Positions 1-7,879 of a stretch of DNA of 13,005 nucleotides are shown here, piece by piece. Below the pieces are notes generated by a model. It was not told the origin of the DNA. It did not search any database and was given only the letters and a program-made list of their open reading frames with translations. The number at the start of each line of letters is the position of its first letter. Within the stretch, counting starts at the first letter, position 1. The DNA is from DASSKF01 sp035690725 (lineage in GTDB: Bacteria; Actinomycetota; Actinomycetes; Actinomycetales; Dermatophilaceae). The position numbers and the translations under genes were made by a program. Where the stretch lies: the NCBI GenBank assembly GCA_035690725.1, contig DASSKF010000181.1, positions 1-13,005 of the forward strand. The letters are read 5' to 3'.

Positions 1-1
1 G

Positions 2-1132
2 AGCAACCTGGCGCTGCACAAGTTCGGGGCGCGGCGGTGGATCGCCCGGATCATGGTCAGCTGGGGGATCGTCGCGGCGGCCATGGCGTTCGTGCCCAAC
101 GCCGGCACGATGTACGCCCTGCGCTTCCTGCTCGGCATCGCCGAGGCCGGCTTCTTCCCGGGCATCATCCTCTACCTCACCTTCTGGTTTCCGCAGGAGA
201 TGCGGGCCAAGGCGGTCGGCCTGTTCATGGTCGCCGTCCCGCTGTCGTCGATGATCGGCTCGCCGCTGTCCGCGTGGATCATCTCCTCCGGGCACGAGAT
301 CTTCCTCGGCCTGGACGGCTGGCGCTTCATGTTCCTCGTCGAGGGGCTGCCGGCGATCCTCATCGGCGTGCTGTGCTGGTTCCACCTCACCGACCGCCCC
401 CGCGATGCGACGTGGCTGACCGAGCAGGAGCGCACCTGGCTGCAGGCCGAGATGGACGCCGAGCACGAGGCGACGGCGCAGCGCCACCACGTCTCGATCA
501 GGGAGTCGCTCACCCGGGGTCGGGTGTGGGCGCTCGCCTTCGTCTACTTCGGGATCGTCTACGGCCTGTATGCCGTGGGCTTCTTCCTGCCGACCATCGT
601 CGCCGGCTTCCAGGAGACCTACGGGACGGAGTTCTCCGTGGTCCAGCAGGGCCTGATCGTCGCCATCCCGTTCGCGTTCGGGGCGGTCGCCATGGTCCTC
701 TGGTCCCGGCACGGCGACAAGACGGGCGAACGGGTCTGGCACGTGGCGGCGCCGGCGATCATCGGTGGCATCGCCATCCCGATCGCGCTCTACCTGAACT
801 CACCGTTCACCGCGATGGTCGCGGTGACCATCTGCACCATGGGGATCATGGCGGCGCTGCCGACCTTCTGGCCGCTGCCGACCGTGTTCCTGTCCGGGGC
901 GGCAGCGGCGGCGGGGATCGCGCTGATCAACTCGATCGGCAACACCGCCGGCTTCCTCGGGCCCTACATCACCGGCTGGCTGACCGACCTCACCGGCAGC
1001 GAGAAGGCGGGGCTGTGGCTGGTCGGGATCGTGATGGTCGCCGCCGGTGTGGTGGCCGTGGCCCTGCGGGCCGCTCCCCCGGTCGACGACGACGCGGTGG
1101 CGCGCACGCCGCGTGCCGTGAACGAGACCTGA
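2..1132 (+). CDS. MFS transporter, ACS-like (5' end outside window)
   Basis: The reading frame is open from base 2 and ends in TGA at 1130-1132, giving the last 376 residues of a protein whose start lies before the window. Full-length relatives are about 430 residues, so one or two N-terminal helices are missing. About ten hydrophobic segments are visible. The helix-2/3 loop reads HKFGARRWIARIMVSWG, an R-rich gating loop typical of the anion:cation symporter (tartrate/phthalate/hexuronate-type) branch of the major facilitator superfamily. The segment INSIGNTAGFLGPYITGWLTD near the end is also typical of that branch. It should be a proton-coupled inner-membrane importer of an organic acid. The substrate cannot be read from sequence, and its operon partners must lie upstream. 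An ATG at 53 exists, but it falls inside a conserved helix and is not the true start. The family call is solid; substrate and subfamily are inference. Confidence 0.88.
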   Translation, partial: SNLALHKFGARRWIARIMVSWGIVAAAMAFVPNAGTMYALRFLLGIAEAGFFPGIILYLTFWFPQEMRAKAVGLFMVAVPLSSMIGSPLSAWIISSGHEIFLGLDGWRFMFLVEGLPAILIGVLCWFHLTDRPRDATWLTEQERTWLQAEMDAEHEATAQRHHVSIRESLTRGRVWALAFVYFGIVYGLYAVGFFLPTIVAGFQETYGTEFSVVQQGLIVAIPFAFGAVAMVLWSRHGDKTGERVWHVAAPAIIGGIAIPIALYLNSPFTAMVAVTICTMGIMAALPTFWPLPTVFLSGAAAAAGIALINSIGNTAGFLGPYITGWLTDLTGSEKAGLWLVGIVMVAAGVVAVALRAAPPVDDDAVARTPRAVNET

Positions 1133-1163
1133 GGCCCCACCAACCGCGGCCCCAGCGACAGCG

Positions 1164-1214
1164 GAAGTTGCGGCCGTTTCGGGCAGACGTCCTGCCCGGA
1201 ACGGCCGCAACTTC
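1164..1214. terminator. Long bidirectional stem-loop between convergent MFS and marR genes
   Basis: The arms 1164-1186 and 1192-1214 are 23 nt each and complementary except for one G.T wobble, around the 5-nt loop ACGTC. The element begins 32 bases after the MFS stop and ends 5 bases before the stop of the minus-strand marR gene, which suits a two-way transcription terminator. There is no clear U-tract, as is common in high-GC actinobacteria. The outer 13 nt (GAAGTTGCGGCCG) recur at 12968-12980 in a second stem-loop. Confidence 0.75.
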
Positions 1215-1219
1215 TCAGC

Positions 1220-1669
1220 TCAGTGGGCGCCGAGCATGCGCTCGAGCAGCCGGTTGAGCTCGGCCGCCTCCGCCCCGGCGAGACCGGCCGCCTCCTCGGC
1301 ACGCTGCACCTTCGGCCACAGCTGGCGCACCTGGGAGCGACCGCGCCGGGACAGGTGCACGAGCACGCGCCGACGGTCGGTCGGGTCCGGGTTGCGGTGG
1401 GCCAGCGCGGACGTGGTGAGCCGGTCGACCATCCGGGTCAGCGTGGCACCGGTCAGCCCGGCTGCGAGCGACAGCTCCGACATCGTGCACCCGCCGTGCT
1501 CGTAGAGGTGCGCCATCACCCGCCACTGCTCGACCGACATGTGGGCGCCACGCAGGGCGTCCTCCACCCGGTGCGCGACGGCTTCGCCGGCGCGTGCGAT
1601 CAGGTCGAGCCGCACGCGCGCGGACGACTGGTCGACGCTGCCCCCCTCCGGCGTGGACTTCGGAACCAC
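1220..1669 (-). CDS. MarR family transcriptional regulator
   Basis: This is a dimeric winged-helix repressor of the MarR family. From the chosen start the protein is 149 residues, the usual family length. The centre carries the helix-turn-helix and wing (SELSLAAGLTGATLTRMVD, then DRRRVLVHLSRRG with the conserved D-x-R wing turn), flanked by the N- and C-terminal dimerisation helices. I chose the GTG at 1669 because GGAAGGGG sits five bases upstream. A longer frame opens with TTG at 1696 but has no ribosome binding site, and that TTG lies inside a palindrome. The gene is divergent from the AmiC-like sensor gene across about 75 bp and probably controls it and itself, and possibly fmdB-amiS-fmdA. 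In the mycobacterial acetamidase locus the enzyme gene is likewise preceded by several regulators. The ligand (an amide?) is inferred from context only. Confidence 0.88.
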   Translation of the reverse strand: MVPKSTPEGGSVDQSSARVRLDLIARAGEAVAHRVEDALRGAHMSVEQWRVMAHLYEHGGCTMSELSLAAGLTGATLTRMVDRLTTSALAHRNPDPTDRRRVLVHLSRRGRSQVRQLWPKVQRAEEAAGLAGAEAAELNRLLERMLGAH

Positions 1670-1743
1670 CGGAACCCCTTCCCATCGGGACGCCAACGTT
1701 GGATGATGGGCTGACCACCATTGGTTGCAGATGAAAGCGATGG
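1670..1743. promoter_or_regulatory. Divergent marR / amiC-like control region with candidate operators
   Basis: The gap holds a perfect 10-bp palindrome, CCAACGTTGG (1693-1702). A second dyad, ACCATTGGT, lies at 1717-1725. CTGACCACCAT (1711-1721) is answered by its near-perfect inverse ATGATGGTCAG (1744-1754), one mismatch, running into the amiC-like start. TGGATGATGG occurs twice in direct orientation (1700-1709 and 1741-1750). Such dyads between a marR gene and a divergent gene usually are MarR operators. I cannot pick -35/-10 boxes with confidence. Confidence 0.5.
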
Positions 1744-2850
1744 ATGATGGTCAGTGGCGTCAGCATACCGACCTCGCGGCACCGGCACGCCCTCGACTCG
1801 CGCGGCGACGACGTCCTGAGCATCGGCCTGGCCATCCCGATGAGCGGCCCCGGCGGGATCTTCGCCTCCTCCTGCGAAGCGGTCGCCGAGCTGTGCGCCC
1901 ACGAGCTCAACCTCGCCGGCGTGGCCGGGCGGGAGGTGCGGATCGAGCTGATCGACGCCAGCCTCCCACCGGAGCTGATCGCACTCGAGGTCGACGGGCT
2001 CATCGACGAGCGGCGGATCGACGCCCTCACCGGGTGGCACATCTCGTCGGTGCGCGAGCACGTGGCGCCGGTGACGGTGGGACGGATCCCCTACGTCTAC
2101 ACCTCGCTCTACGAGGGCGGCGAGGCCCGACCCGGGGTCTTCTGCGTCGGCGAGACGCCACGGCAGCAGATCCAGCCCGCGCTGGCCTGGATGCGGGACA
2201 CCCTCGGCTGCCGGCGCTGGCACGTGGTCGGCGCCGACTACATCTGGCCGCGCGGGTCCGCCCGGGCGGTGACCGGATTCGCCCACGAGCTCGGCCTCGA
2301 CCTCGTCGGCCGGTGCTTCGTGCGCTACGGCACGGAGGACTTCGCGCCGGTGATGCGCTCGCTGGAGCGGTCCACCGCGGACGCGGTCATGATCCTGCTC
2401 GTCGGACAGGACGCCGTGGAGTTCAACCGTGCGTTCGCCGCACACGGCCTGCACGAGCGGCTGCTCCGCCTCAGCCCGCTGATGGAGGAGAACATGCTGC
2501 TCGCCTCCGGTGCTGACGCCACCGGGAACCTCTACGCCTCGGCCGGCTACTTCCGCTCCCTCACCACCGCCGGCTCCCTCGACCTCGTCGGCCGGTATGC
2601 CGACCGCTTCGGTCCCGACGCGCCTCCCCTCAACAACCAGGCCGAGTCGTGCTACGAGGGGATCACCCTCCTGGCCGAGCTCATCGGCGCCGCCCACTGC
2701 ACCCACGTCGACTGCCTCCAGCAGGTCAGCGAGGGTGTCGGCTACGACGGCCCCCGCGGCCCGGTCTCCCTGACCGACCGGCACCTGCAGCAGCCGGTCC
2801 ACCTCGCCCGCGCCGACGGACTCGACTTCCACGTGCTCACCGCGCTCTGA
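1744..2850 (+). CDS. AmiC/UrtA-like type I periplasmic-binding-fold sensor, cytosolic
   Basis: This 368-residue protein has the type I periplasmic-binding-protein fold of the amide-sensor AmiC and the urea-binding UrtA. The first strand and loop are LSIGLAIPMSGPGG (residues 25-38). WHISSVREHVAPV (98-110), followed by YTSLYEGGE (119-127) and ETPRQQIQPALAWM (137-150), corresponds to the hinge and ligand-loop region of AmiC/UrtA. The second lobe opens with WHVVGADYIWPRG (159-171). There is no signal peptide or lipobox: the first 24 residues are polar and Arg-rich. No ABC permease or ATPase gene is adjacent. The protein is therefore more likely a cytoplasmic amide sensor than a transport component. 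In Pseudomonas, AmiC binds the antiterminator AmiR; no AmiR-like gene is present here, so its partner is unknown. ATG at 1744 or 1747 must be the start, because TGA lies in frame at 1732. It sits just upstream of fmdB-amiS-fmdA, which supports amide sensing. Confidence 0.8.
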   Translation: MMVSGVSIPTSRHRHALDSRGDDVLSIGLAIPMSGPGGIFASSCEAVAELCAHELNLAGVAGREVRIELIDASLPPELIALEVDGLIDERRIDALTGWHISSVREHVAPVTVGRIPYVYTSLYEGGEARPGVFCVGETPRQQIQPALAWMRDTLGCRRWHVVGADYIWPRGSARAVTGFAHELGLDLVGRCFVRYGTEDFAPVMRSLERSTADAVMILLVGQDAVEFNRAFAAHGLHERLLRLSPLMEENMLLASGADATGNLYASAGYFRSLTTAGSLDLVGRYADRFGPDAPPLNNQAESCYEGITLLAELIGAAHCTHVDCLQQVSEGVGYDGPRGPVSLTDRHLQQPVHLARADGLDFHVLTAL

Positions 2851-2907
2851 CCCTGCTCGGGGCGACGTCGGCCGTACCGGGGCCGGCCCGGATCCGCCGA
2901 CGGACAC

Positions 2908-2935
2908 TGGACAATTACCACCGTTTGGGTATATT
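2908..2935 (+). promoter_or_regulatory. sigma70-like promoter of fmdB-amiS-fmdA
   Basis: TGGACA (2908-2913, 5/6 to TTGACA) is followed after 16 bp by TATATT (2930-2935, 5/6 to TATAAT), in one of the few AT-rich spots of the window. Transcription should begin near 2942, leaving a leader of about 20 nt that carries GAGGAGG before fmdB. An imperfect dyad, AATTACC (2913-2919) with GGTATATT (2928-2935), overlaps spacer and -10. CCACCGTTTGG (2918-2928) resembles CCACCATTGG in the marR intergenic region (1715-1724), so the same repressor may bind here. Confidence 0.62.
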
Positions 2936-2962
2936 CGACGTGCAACAGCACGAGGAGGCCGC

Positions 2963-3250
2963 ATGCCGACCTATTCCTACCGTTGCCACCGCTGCGGGGA
3001 CTTCGACGTCACCACGCCGATGCACCAGCGCCCGGAGCGCGCGAACTGCCCGTCCTGCGGGCGGGCCCGCGGCCGCGTCTTCACGGCACCGAGCCTGCGC
3101 AGCACCAGCAGGGCGCTCGATGCCCAGGTCGAGCGGGCCGGGCGCAGCGCGGAGGCGCCCGAGGTGGTTCGCTCGATCCCGGCGGCCGCCCTCGGGGGCG
3201 CGACCCCGCGGGTCCGGGACGGCCGCTACCCGCCGCTGCCGCGGAGCTGA
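2963..3250 (+). CDS. fmdB: FmdB family zinc-ribbon protein
   Basis: This 95-residue protein starts with the signature of the FmdB family: MPTYSYRCHRCGDFDV, then NCPSCG, giving a four-cysteine zinc ribbon (C8, C11, C29, C32). The C-terminal half is Arg/Ala-rich and probably disordered. FmdB was named from the formamidase cluster of Methylophilus methylotrophus, where it was proposed to be a regulator. Its molecular role is not established, and related zinc ribbons occur in many other contexts. The ATG is preceded by GAGGAGG at good spacing and by a strong-looking promoter. It is the first gene of the fmdB-amiS-fmdA transcription unit, and its stop lies two bases before the amiS start, so the two are very likely translationally coupled. 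Confidence 0.9.
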   Translation: MPTYSYRCHRCGDFDVTTPMHQRPERANCPSCGRARGRVFTAPSLRSTSRALDAQVERAGRSAEAPEVVRSIPAAALGGATPRVRDGRYPPLPRS

Positions 3251-3252
3251 CC

Positions 3253-3876
3253 GTGTCCGCCGTCGCGCTGATCTACGTCGGAGCCGTGCTGTTCATCAAC
3301 GGCATCCTGCTCCTCGGCCGCGTCACGCCACGGGAGGCCGCCCCGATGAACCTGTTCGTCGGGGCGCTCCAGGTCCTGACCCCCACCGTCCTGATCATCA
3401 TGGGGGCCACCGACGACCGTGCCGTCTTCGCCGCCTCGGGTCTGTACCTGTTCGGCTTCACCTACCTGTGGGTCGGGATCAACGGGGCCGCCGGCTGGGG
3501 CAACCGCGGACTGGGCTGGTTCAGCCTCTTCGTCGCCGCGTGCGCCGTGGTCTACTCCCTGGACAGCTTCCTGACCGACGGCGACCCCGCGTTCGGCGTG
3601 ATCTGGCTCGTCTGGTCCGTGCTGTGGTTCCTGTTCTTCCTCGTCCTCGGACTCGGCCTGGACCACCTCGCCGCCCGCACCGGCGCCTTCACCGTGGTCG
3701 TGGCCTTCGTCACCGCCGCCATCCCGGCGTTCCTGCTCCTGCTCGGTCACTGGACCGGCTCCTGGGCCGTCGCGGTCACCATCGCCGTGGTCAGCGTCGC
3801 CGCGCTGGTCGGTGCCCCGATCGGCGACCGGCTCGCCGCTCCCGAGGAGGACGAGACCAAGGAGGTGGCCGCCTGA
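3253..3876 (+). CDS. amiS: AmiS/UreI family amide/urea channel
   Basis: This 207-residue integral membrane protein of the AmiS/UreI family lets small uncharged amides or urea pass the cytoplasmic membrane. Six or seven hydrophobic segments are visible (about 4-22, 33-50, 58-76, 86-102, 113-135, 143-164, 170-190). Family hallmarks are IYVGAVLFINGILLLG (7-22), NLFVGALQVLTPT (33-45), FGFTYLWVGIN (67-77), GLGWFSLFVA (86-95) and FGVIWLVWSVLWFLFF (114-129). The tail is acidic and cytosolic-looking. The start is GTG at 3253, two bases after the fmdB stop. The only plausible ribosome binding site, GCGGAG, lies within the end of fmdB, so translational coupling is likely. A longer frame reaching back to 2983 would overlap fmdB and add non-membrane sequence, so I rejected it. 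In Pseudomonas and mycobacteria amiS sits in the amidase operon, as here. Confidence 0.92.
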   Translation: MSAVALIYVGAVLFINGILLLGRVTPREAAPMNLFVGALQVLTPTVLIIMGATDDRAVFAASGLYLFGFTYLWVGINGAAGWGNRGLGWFSLFVAACAVVYSLDSFLTDGDPAFGVIWLVWSVLWFLFFLVLGLGLDHLAARTGAFTVVVAFVTAAIPAFLLLLGHWTGSWAVAVTIAVVSVAALVGAPIGDRLAAPEEDETKEVAA

Positions 3877-3955
3877 GACGACCGGACCCACCCGGCCCGA
3901 GCACCGCGCGACAGCGCGTGGCCGGCCCGACCACATGACATACGCCTCGTTTCCC

Positions 3956-3976
3956 GCGGCCGGTCCGGCCGGCCGC
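3956..3976 (+). other. GC hairpin in the amiS-fmdA gap
   Basis: GCGGCCGG (3956-3963) and CCGGCCGC (3969-3976) form a perfect 8-bp stem with a 5-nt loop, inside the 125-bp gap between amiS (ends 3876) and fmdA (starts 4002). No T-run follows, and the fmdA Shine-Dalgarno AGAGGAG lies about 15 bases downstream. It could be a processing or stability hairpin that sets fmdA expression apart from amiS, or a leaky terminator. I see no convincing separate promoter in the gap. Confidence 0.4.
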
Positions 3977-4001
3977 CCCCCATCTCCCAGAGGAGTTCCC
4001 C

Positions 4002-5252
4002 ATGCCAGAAGTGGTGTTCAGCGTCGACCAGAACCTGTCGATGGCCGACCAACGGGTTCCGGGTATGAACCGGTGGCACCCGGACATCCCGGCTGCCGCC
4101 TCGGTCAAGCCCGGTGACGAGTTCCGGATCGAGTCCAAGGAGTGGACCGACAACCAGATCGGCAACAACGACTCGGCCAACGACGTCCGCGACGTCGACA
4201 TCGACAGATGCCACATGCTGTCCGGCCCGATTCGCGTGGAGGGCGCCGAACCCGGCGACCTGCTGGTGGTCGACATCCTCGACATCGGCCCGGTGCCGCA
4301 AGCCCATGGTGGCGAGCACTGCGGCGAGGGCTGGGGCTACTCCGGCATCTTCGCCAAGGTCAACGGCGGCGGCTTCCTGACCGACTACTTCCCCGAGGCC
4401 TACAAGGCGATCTGGGACTTCAGCGGCCAGAAGTGCACCTCCCGTCACGTCCCCGGGGTGGAGTACCACGGGATCCAGCACCCGGGTCTGTTCGGCACGG
4501 CACCCTCGGCGGAGCTGCTCGCCCAGTGGAACCGGCGCGAGCAGGCCCTGATCGACACCGACCCCCAACGCGTCCCACCGTTGGCGCTGCCACCAACCGT
4601 GCGGGGCACGCTGGCCGGCACCGCCAGTGGCGACCTGCTGGACAAGATCGCCCGCGAGGGTGCGCGGACCGTGCCACCGCGTGAGCACGGCGGCAACATG
4701 GACATCAAGAACCTGACGCGTGGCAGTCGCGTCTTCTACCCCGTCTACGTCGACGGCGCGCTGCTCGCGGGCGGCGACCTGCACTTCAGCCAGGGCGACG
4801 GTGAGATCAACTTCTGCGGCGCCATCGAGATGGGCGGGTTCATCGACCTGCACGTCGACCTGATCAAGGGCGGTATGGAGACGTACGGCATCCACCGCAA
4901 CCCGGTCTTCCTGCCGGGACGGGTGGCACCGGTCTACTCCGAGTGGCTCACGTTCACCGGGATCTCGGTGGACCACCGGGACGACACCAACCTCTACATG
5001 GACGCGACCGAGGCCTACCGGAACGCCTGCCTCAACGCCATCGAGTACCTCGGCAAGTGGGGGTACACCGGCGAGCAGGCCTACCTGATCCTCGGCACGT
5101 CTCCCATCGAGGGCCGCATCGGTGGTGTGGTGGACATCCCGAACGCCTGCTGCTCGGTGTTCCTGCCGACCGAGATCTTCGACTTCGACGTCCGGCCCGG
5201 CGGTGACGGCCCGATCAAGGTCGACCGCGGTCAGGTGGCGGTGACCTCCTGA
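4002..5252 (+). CDS. fmdA: Formamidase/acetamidase (FmdA family)
   Basis: This 416-residue enzyme belongs to the acetamidase/formamidase family; FmdA of Methylophilus is 407 residues. It hydrolyses formamide (EC 3.5.1.49) or short aliphatic amides to ammonia and the acid in the cytosol. The family core is intact: KEWTDNQIGNNDSANDVRDVD (46-66), HGGEHCGEGWGYSG (102-115), HGGNMDIKNLTRGSRVFYPV (229-248), GDLHFSQGDGE (258-268) and CGAIEMGG (272-279), which carry the conserved metal and active-site residues. The N- and C-terminal ends match full length. The ATG has AGAGGAG seven bases upstream. It is the third gene after fmdB and amiS, so the operon pairs uptake with hydrolysis of amides. Choosing between formamide and acetamide as the preferred substrate is not possible by eye; the fmdB neighbour leans toward formamide. 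It ends at a hairpin shared with the convergent oxidoreductase gene. Confidence 0.93.
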   Translation: MPEVVFSVDQNLSMADQRVPGMNRWHPDIPAAASVKPGDEFRIESKEWTDNQIGNNDSANDVRDVDIDRCHMLSGPIRVEGAEPGDLLVVDILDIGPVPQAHGGEHCGEGWGYSGIFAKVNGGGFLTDYFPEAYKAIWDFSGQKCTSRHVPGVEYHGIQHPGLFGTAPSAELLAQWNRREQALIDTDPQRVPPLALPPTVRGTLAGTASGDLLDKIAREGARTVPPREHGGNMDIKNLTRGSRVFYPVYVDGALLAGGDLHFSQGDGEINFCGAIEMGGFIDLHVDLIKGGMETYGIHRNPVFLPGRVAPVYSEWLTFTGISVDHRDDTNLYMDATEAYRNACLNAIEYLGKWGYTGEQAYLILGTSPIEGRIGGVVDIPNACCSVFLPTEIFDFDVRPGGDGPIKVDRGQVAVTS

Positions 5253-5270
5253 CCTGACTGGCCACCGACC

Positions 5271-5312
5271 CGCTCGCCTGCAGCTGGGGTGCTCCTCAGC
5301 TGCGGGCGAGCG
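5271..5312. terminator. Convergent hairpin between fmdA and LLM oxidoreductase gene
   Basis: Arms 5271-5286 and 5297-5312 are 16 nt each and pair with a single G.T wobble around a 10-nt loop. The stem begins 19 bases after the fmdA stop, and its right arm lies inside the last codons and stop of the minus-strand oxidoreductase gene (TGA at 5296-5298). It therefore likely terminates fmdA transcription and perhaps both directions. No T-run is present. Confidence 0.65.
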
Positions 5313-6324
5313 CCCGGTCGGCCATCGCGGGCAGCACCTTCTGCCCGTAGGTCCGCAGCACCTCGTCCTGGGCGTCGTGCTGCAGGTAGATCGCGAACTG
5401 GTCGACACCGAGTTCCTTGAGCTGCTGCAGTTTGGCCACGTGCTGCTCTACGGTCCCCACGAGGCAGAACCGGTCCACGATCTCGTCCGGCACGAACTCG
5501 GTGTGCGCGTTGCCCGCCCGCCCGTGCTCGTTGTAGTCGTAGCCCTGCCGTCCCGCGATGTAGTCGGTCAGCTCGTGCGGCACCGACGCGTCCGCGCCGT
5601 ACCGCGCGACGATGTCGGCCACGTGGTTGCCCACCATGCCGCCGAACCACCGGCACTGCTCGTGGGCATGCGCCTGCTGCTCGGCGCTGCCGTCGGTGAC
5701 GTAGGCCGGCGCCGCCACGCAGATCCTCAGCTGCGAGGGGTCCCGCCCGGCGTCGGCGGCGGCCTTGCGCACCGCCTCCACGCTCCACTGCACGATGGCC
5801 GGGTCGGCGAGCTGCAGGATGTAGCCGTCGCCCAGCTCGCCCGCCACGGCGAGCATCTTCGGCCCGTACGCAGCGACCCACACCGGCGTGCGTGACGCCG
5901 GGTTCCAGGGCAGGCGCAGGTGCGTGCCGGCATACTCCACCTCCTCGCCGTTCGCGAGGCCGCGGATGACCGGTATGGCGTCGCGCAGCTCCCGGACCGT
6001 CGCCGGTCGCCCGTTCGTGACCCGGACCGCCGAGTCGCCCCGGCCGATCCCGCAGACGGTGCGGTTGCCGAACATCTCGTTGAGCGTGGCGTAGGTGGAT
6101 GCGGTCACCGTCACGTCGCGGGTCACCGGGTTGGTGACCATCGGCCCCACGGTGATCTTGTGGGTGGCGGCGAGCACCGCGCTGTAGATGACGTACGGCT
6201 CCTCCCACAGCAGCGGGGAGTCGAACGTCCAGGCATGGGTGAAGCCGTAGAGCTCGGCCTGCCGGCACAGCTCGACCACCCGCGCCGCGGGCGGGTTGCA
6301 CTGGAGCACCACTCCGAAGTCCAC
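5296..6324 (-). CDS. LLM class (Mer-type, F420 or flavin) oxidoreductase
   Basis: This 342-residue TIM-barrel protein belongs to the bacterial-luciferase-like superfamily, in the branch nearest F420-dependent methylenetetrahydromethanopterin reductase. Supporting segments are MDFGVVLQCN at the start, FTHAWTFDS (28-36), ITVGPMVTNPVTRD (57-70), the STYATLNEMFGNRTVCGIGRGDSAVR stretch (76-101), VWVAAYGPKMLAVAGELGDGYIL (148-170), and a C-terminal LVGTVEQHVAKLQQLKELGVDQF. It probably uses F420 or FMN; the sequence alone does not decide. It resembles the family often annotated as TIGR03842/CPS_4043-like, from memory and not checked. The start is GTG at 6324, with GCGAGG seven bases upstream. It is the last gene of the permease-nitrilase-hydantoinase operon, 52 bases after the hydantoinase, so it likely acts on a cyclic ureide or its product. 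The reaction is unknown. No dihydropyrimidine dehydrogenase gene is present in the window. Confidence 0.86.
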   Translation of the reverse strand: MDFGVVLQCNPPAARVVELCRQAELYGFTHAWTFDSPLLWEEPYVIYSAVLAATHKITVGPMVTNPVTRDVTVTASTYATLNEMFGNRTVCGIGRGDSAVRVTNGRPATVRELRDAIPVIRGLANGEEVEYAGTHLRLPWNPASRTPVWVAAYGPKMLAVAGELGDGYILQLADPAIVQWSVEAVRKAAADAGRDPSQLRICVAAPAYVTDGSAEQQAHAHEQCRWFGGMVGNHVADIVARYGADASVPHELTDYIAGRQGYDYNEHGRAGNAHTEFVPDEIVDRFCLVGTVEQHVAKLQQLKELGVDQFAIYLQHDAQDEVLRTYGQKVLPAMADRALARS

Positions 6325-6376
6325 TGCTACGCCTCGCTTTCCGTGTCGTCCCGACCCAGTCGACGGTGCACCGGCA

Positions 6377-7798
<1,422 letters not shown>

Positions 7799-7815
7799 GA
7801 AACCTCCTGCTCTCT

Positions 7816-7875
7816 ACGGACCTCGGGACTTCCCCACGGACCTCGGGACTTCCCCACGAACCTCGGGACTCTCCT
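7816..7875. repeat. Three tandem 20-bp repeats
   Basis: The unit begins ACGGACCTCGGGACTT. Copy 1 (7816-7835) and copy 2 (7836-7855) are identical; copy 3 (7856-7875) matches at 16 of 20 positions. All three share ACCTCGGGACT at a strict 20-nt period, about two helical turns. The array nearly fills the 81-bp gap between the nitrilase stop and the hydantoinase Shine-Dalgarno on the minus strand. It could be a replication-slippage product, a repeated protein-binding site, or an RNA element between the two cistrons. Confidence 0.9.
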
Positions 7876-7879
7876 CGGC

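Noticed and set aside
1670..1696. Longer MarR start at TTG 1696
   Set aside because: There is no Shine-Dalgarno before it and the codon lies inside the CCAACGTTGG palindrome. GTG at 1669 has GGAAGGGG at good spacing.
2983..3252. Upstream extension of the amiS frame to an earlier start at 2983
   Set aside because: It overlaps fmdB in another frame and adds a charged, non-membrane stretch absent from AmiS proteins. GTG at 3253 gives the normal length.
3747..5408. Open frame of 553 codons on the minus strand
   Set aside because: It is antisense to fmdA, crosses the convergent hairpin and amiS end, and has no protein-family features.
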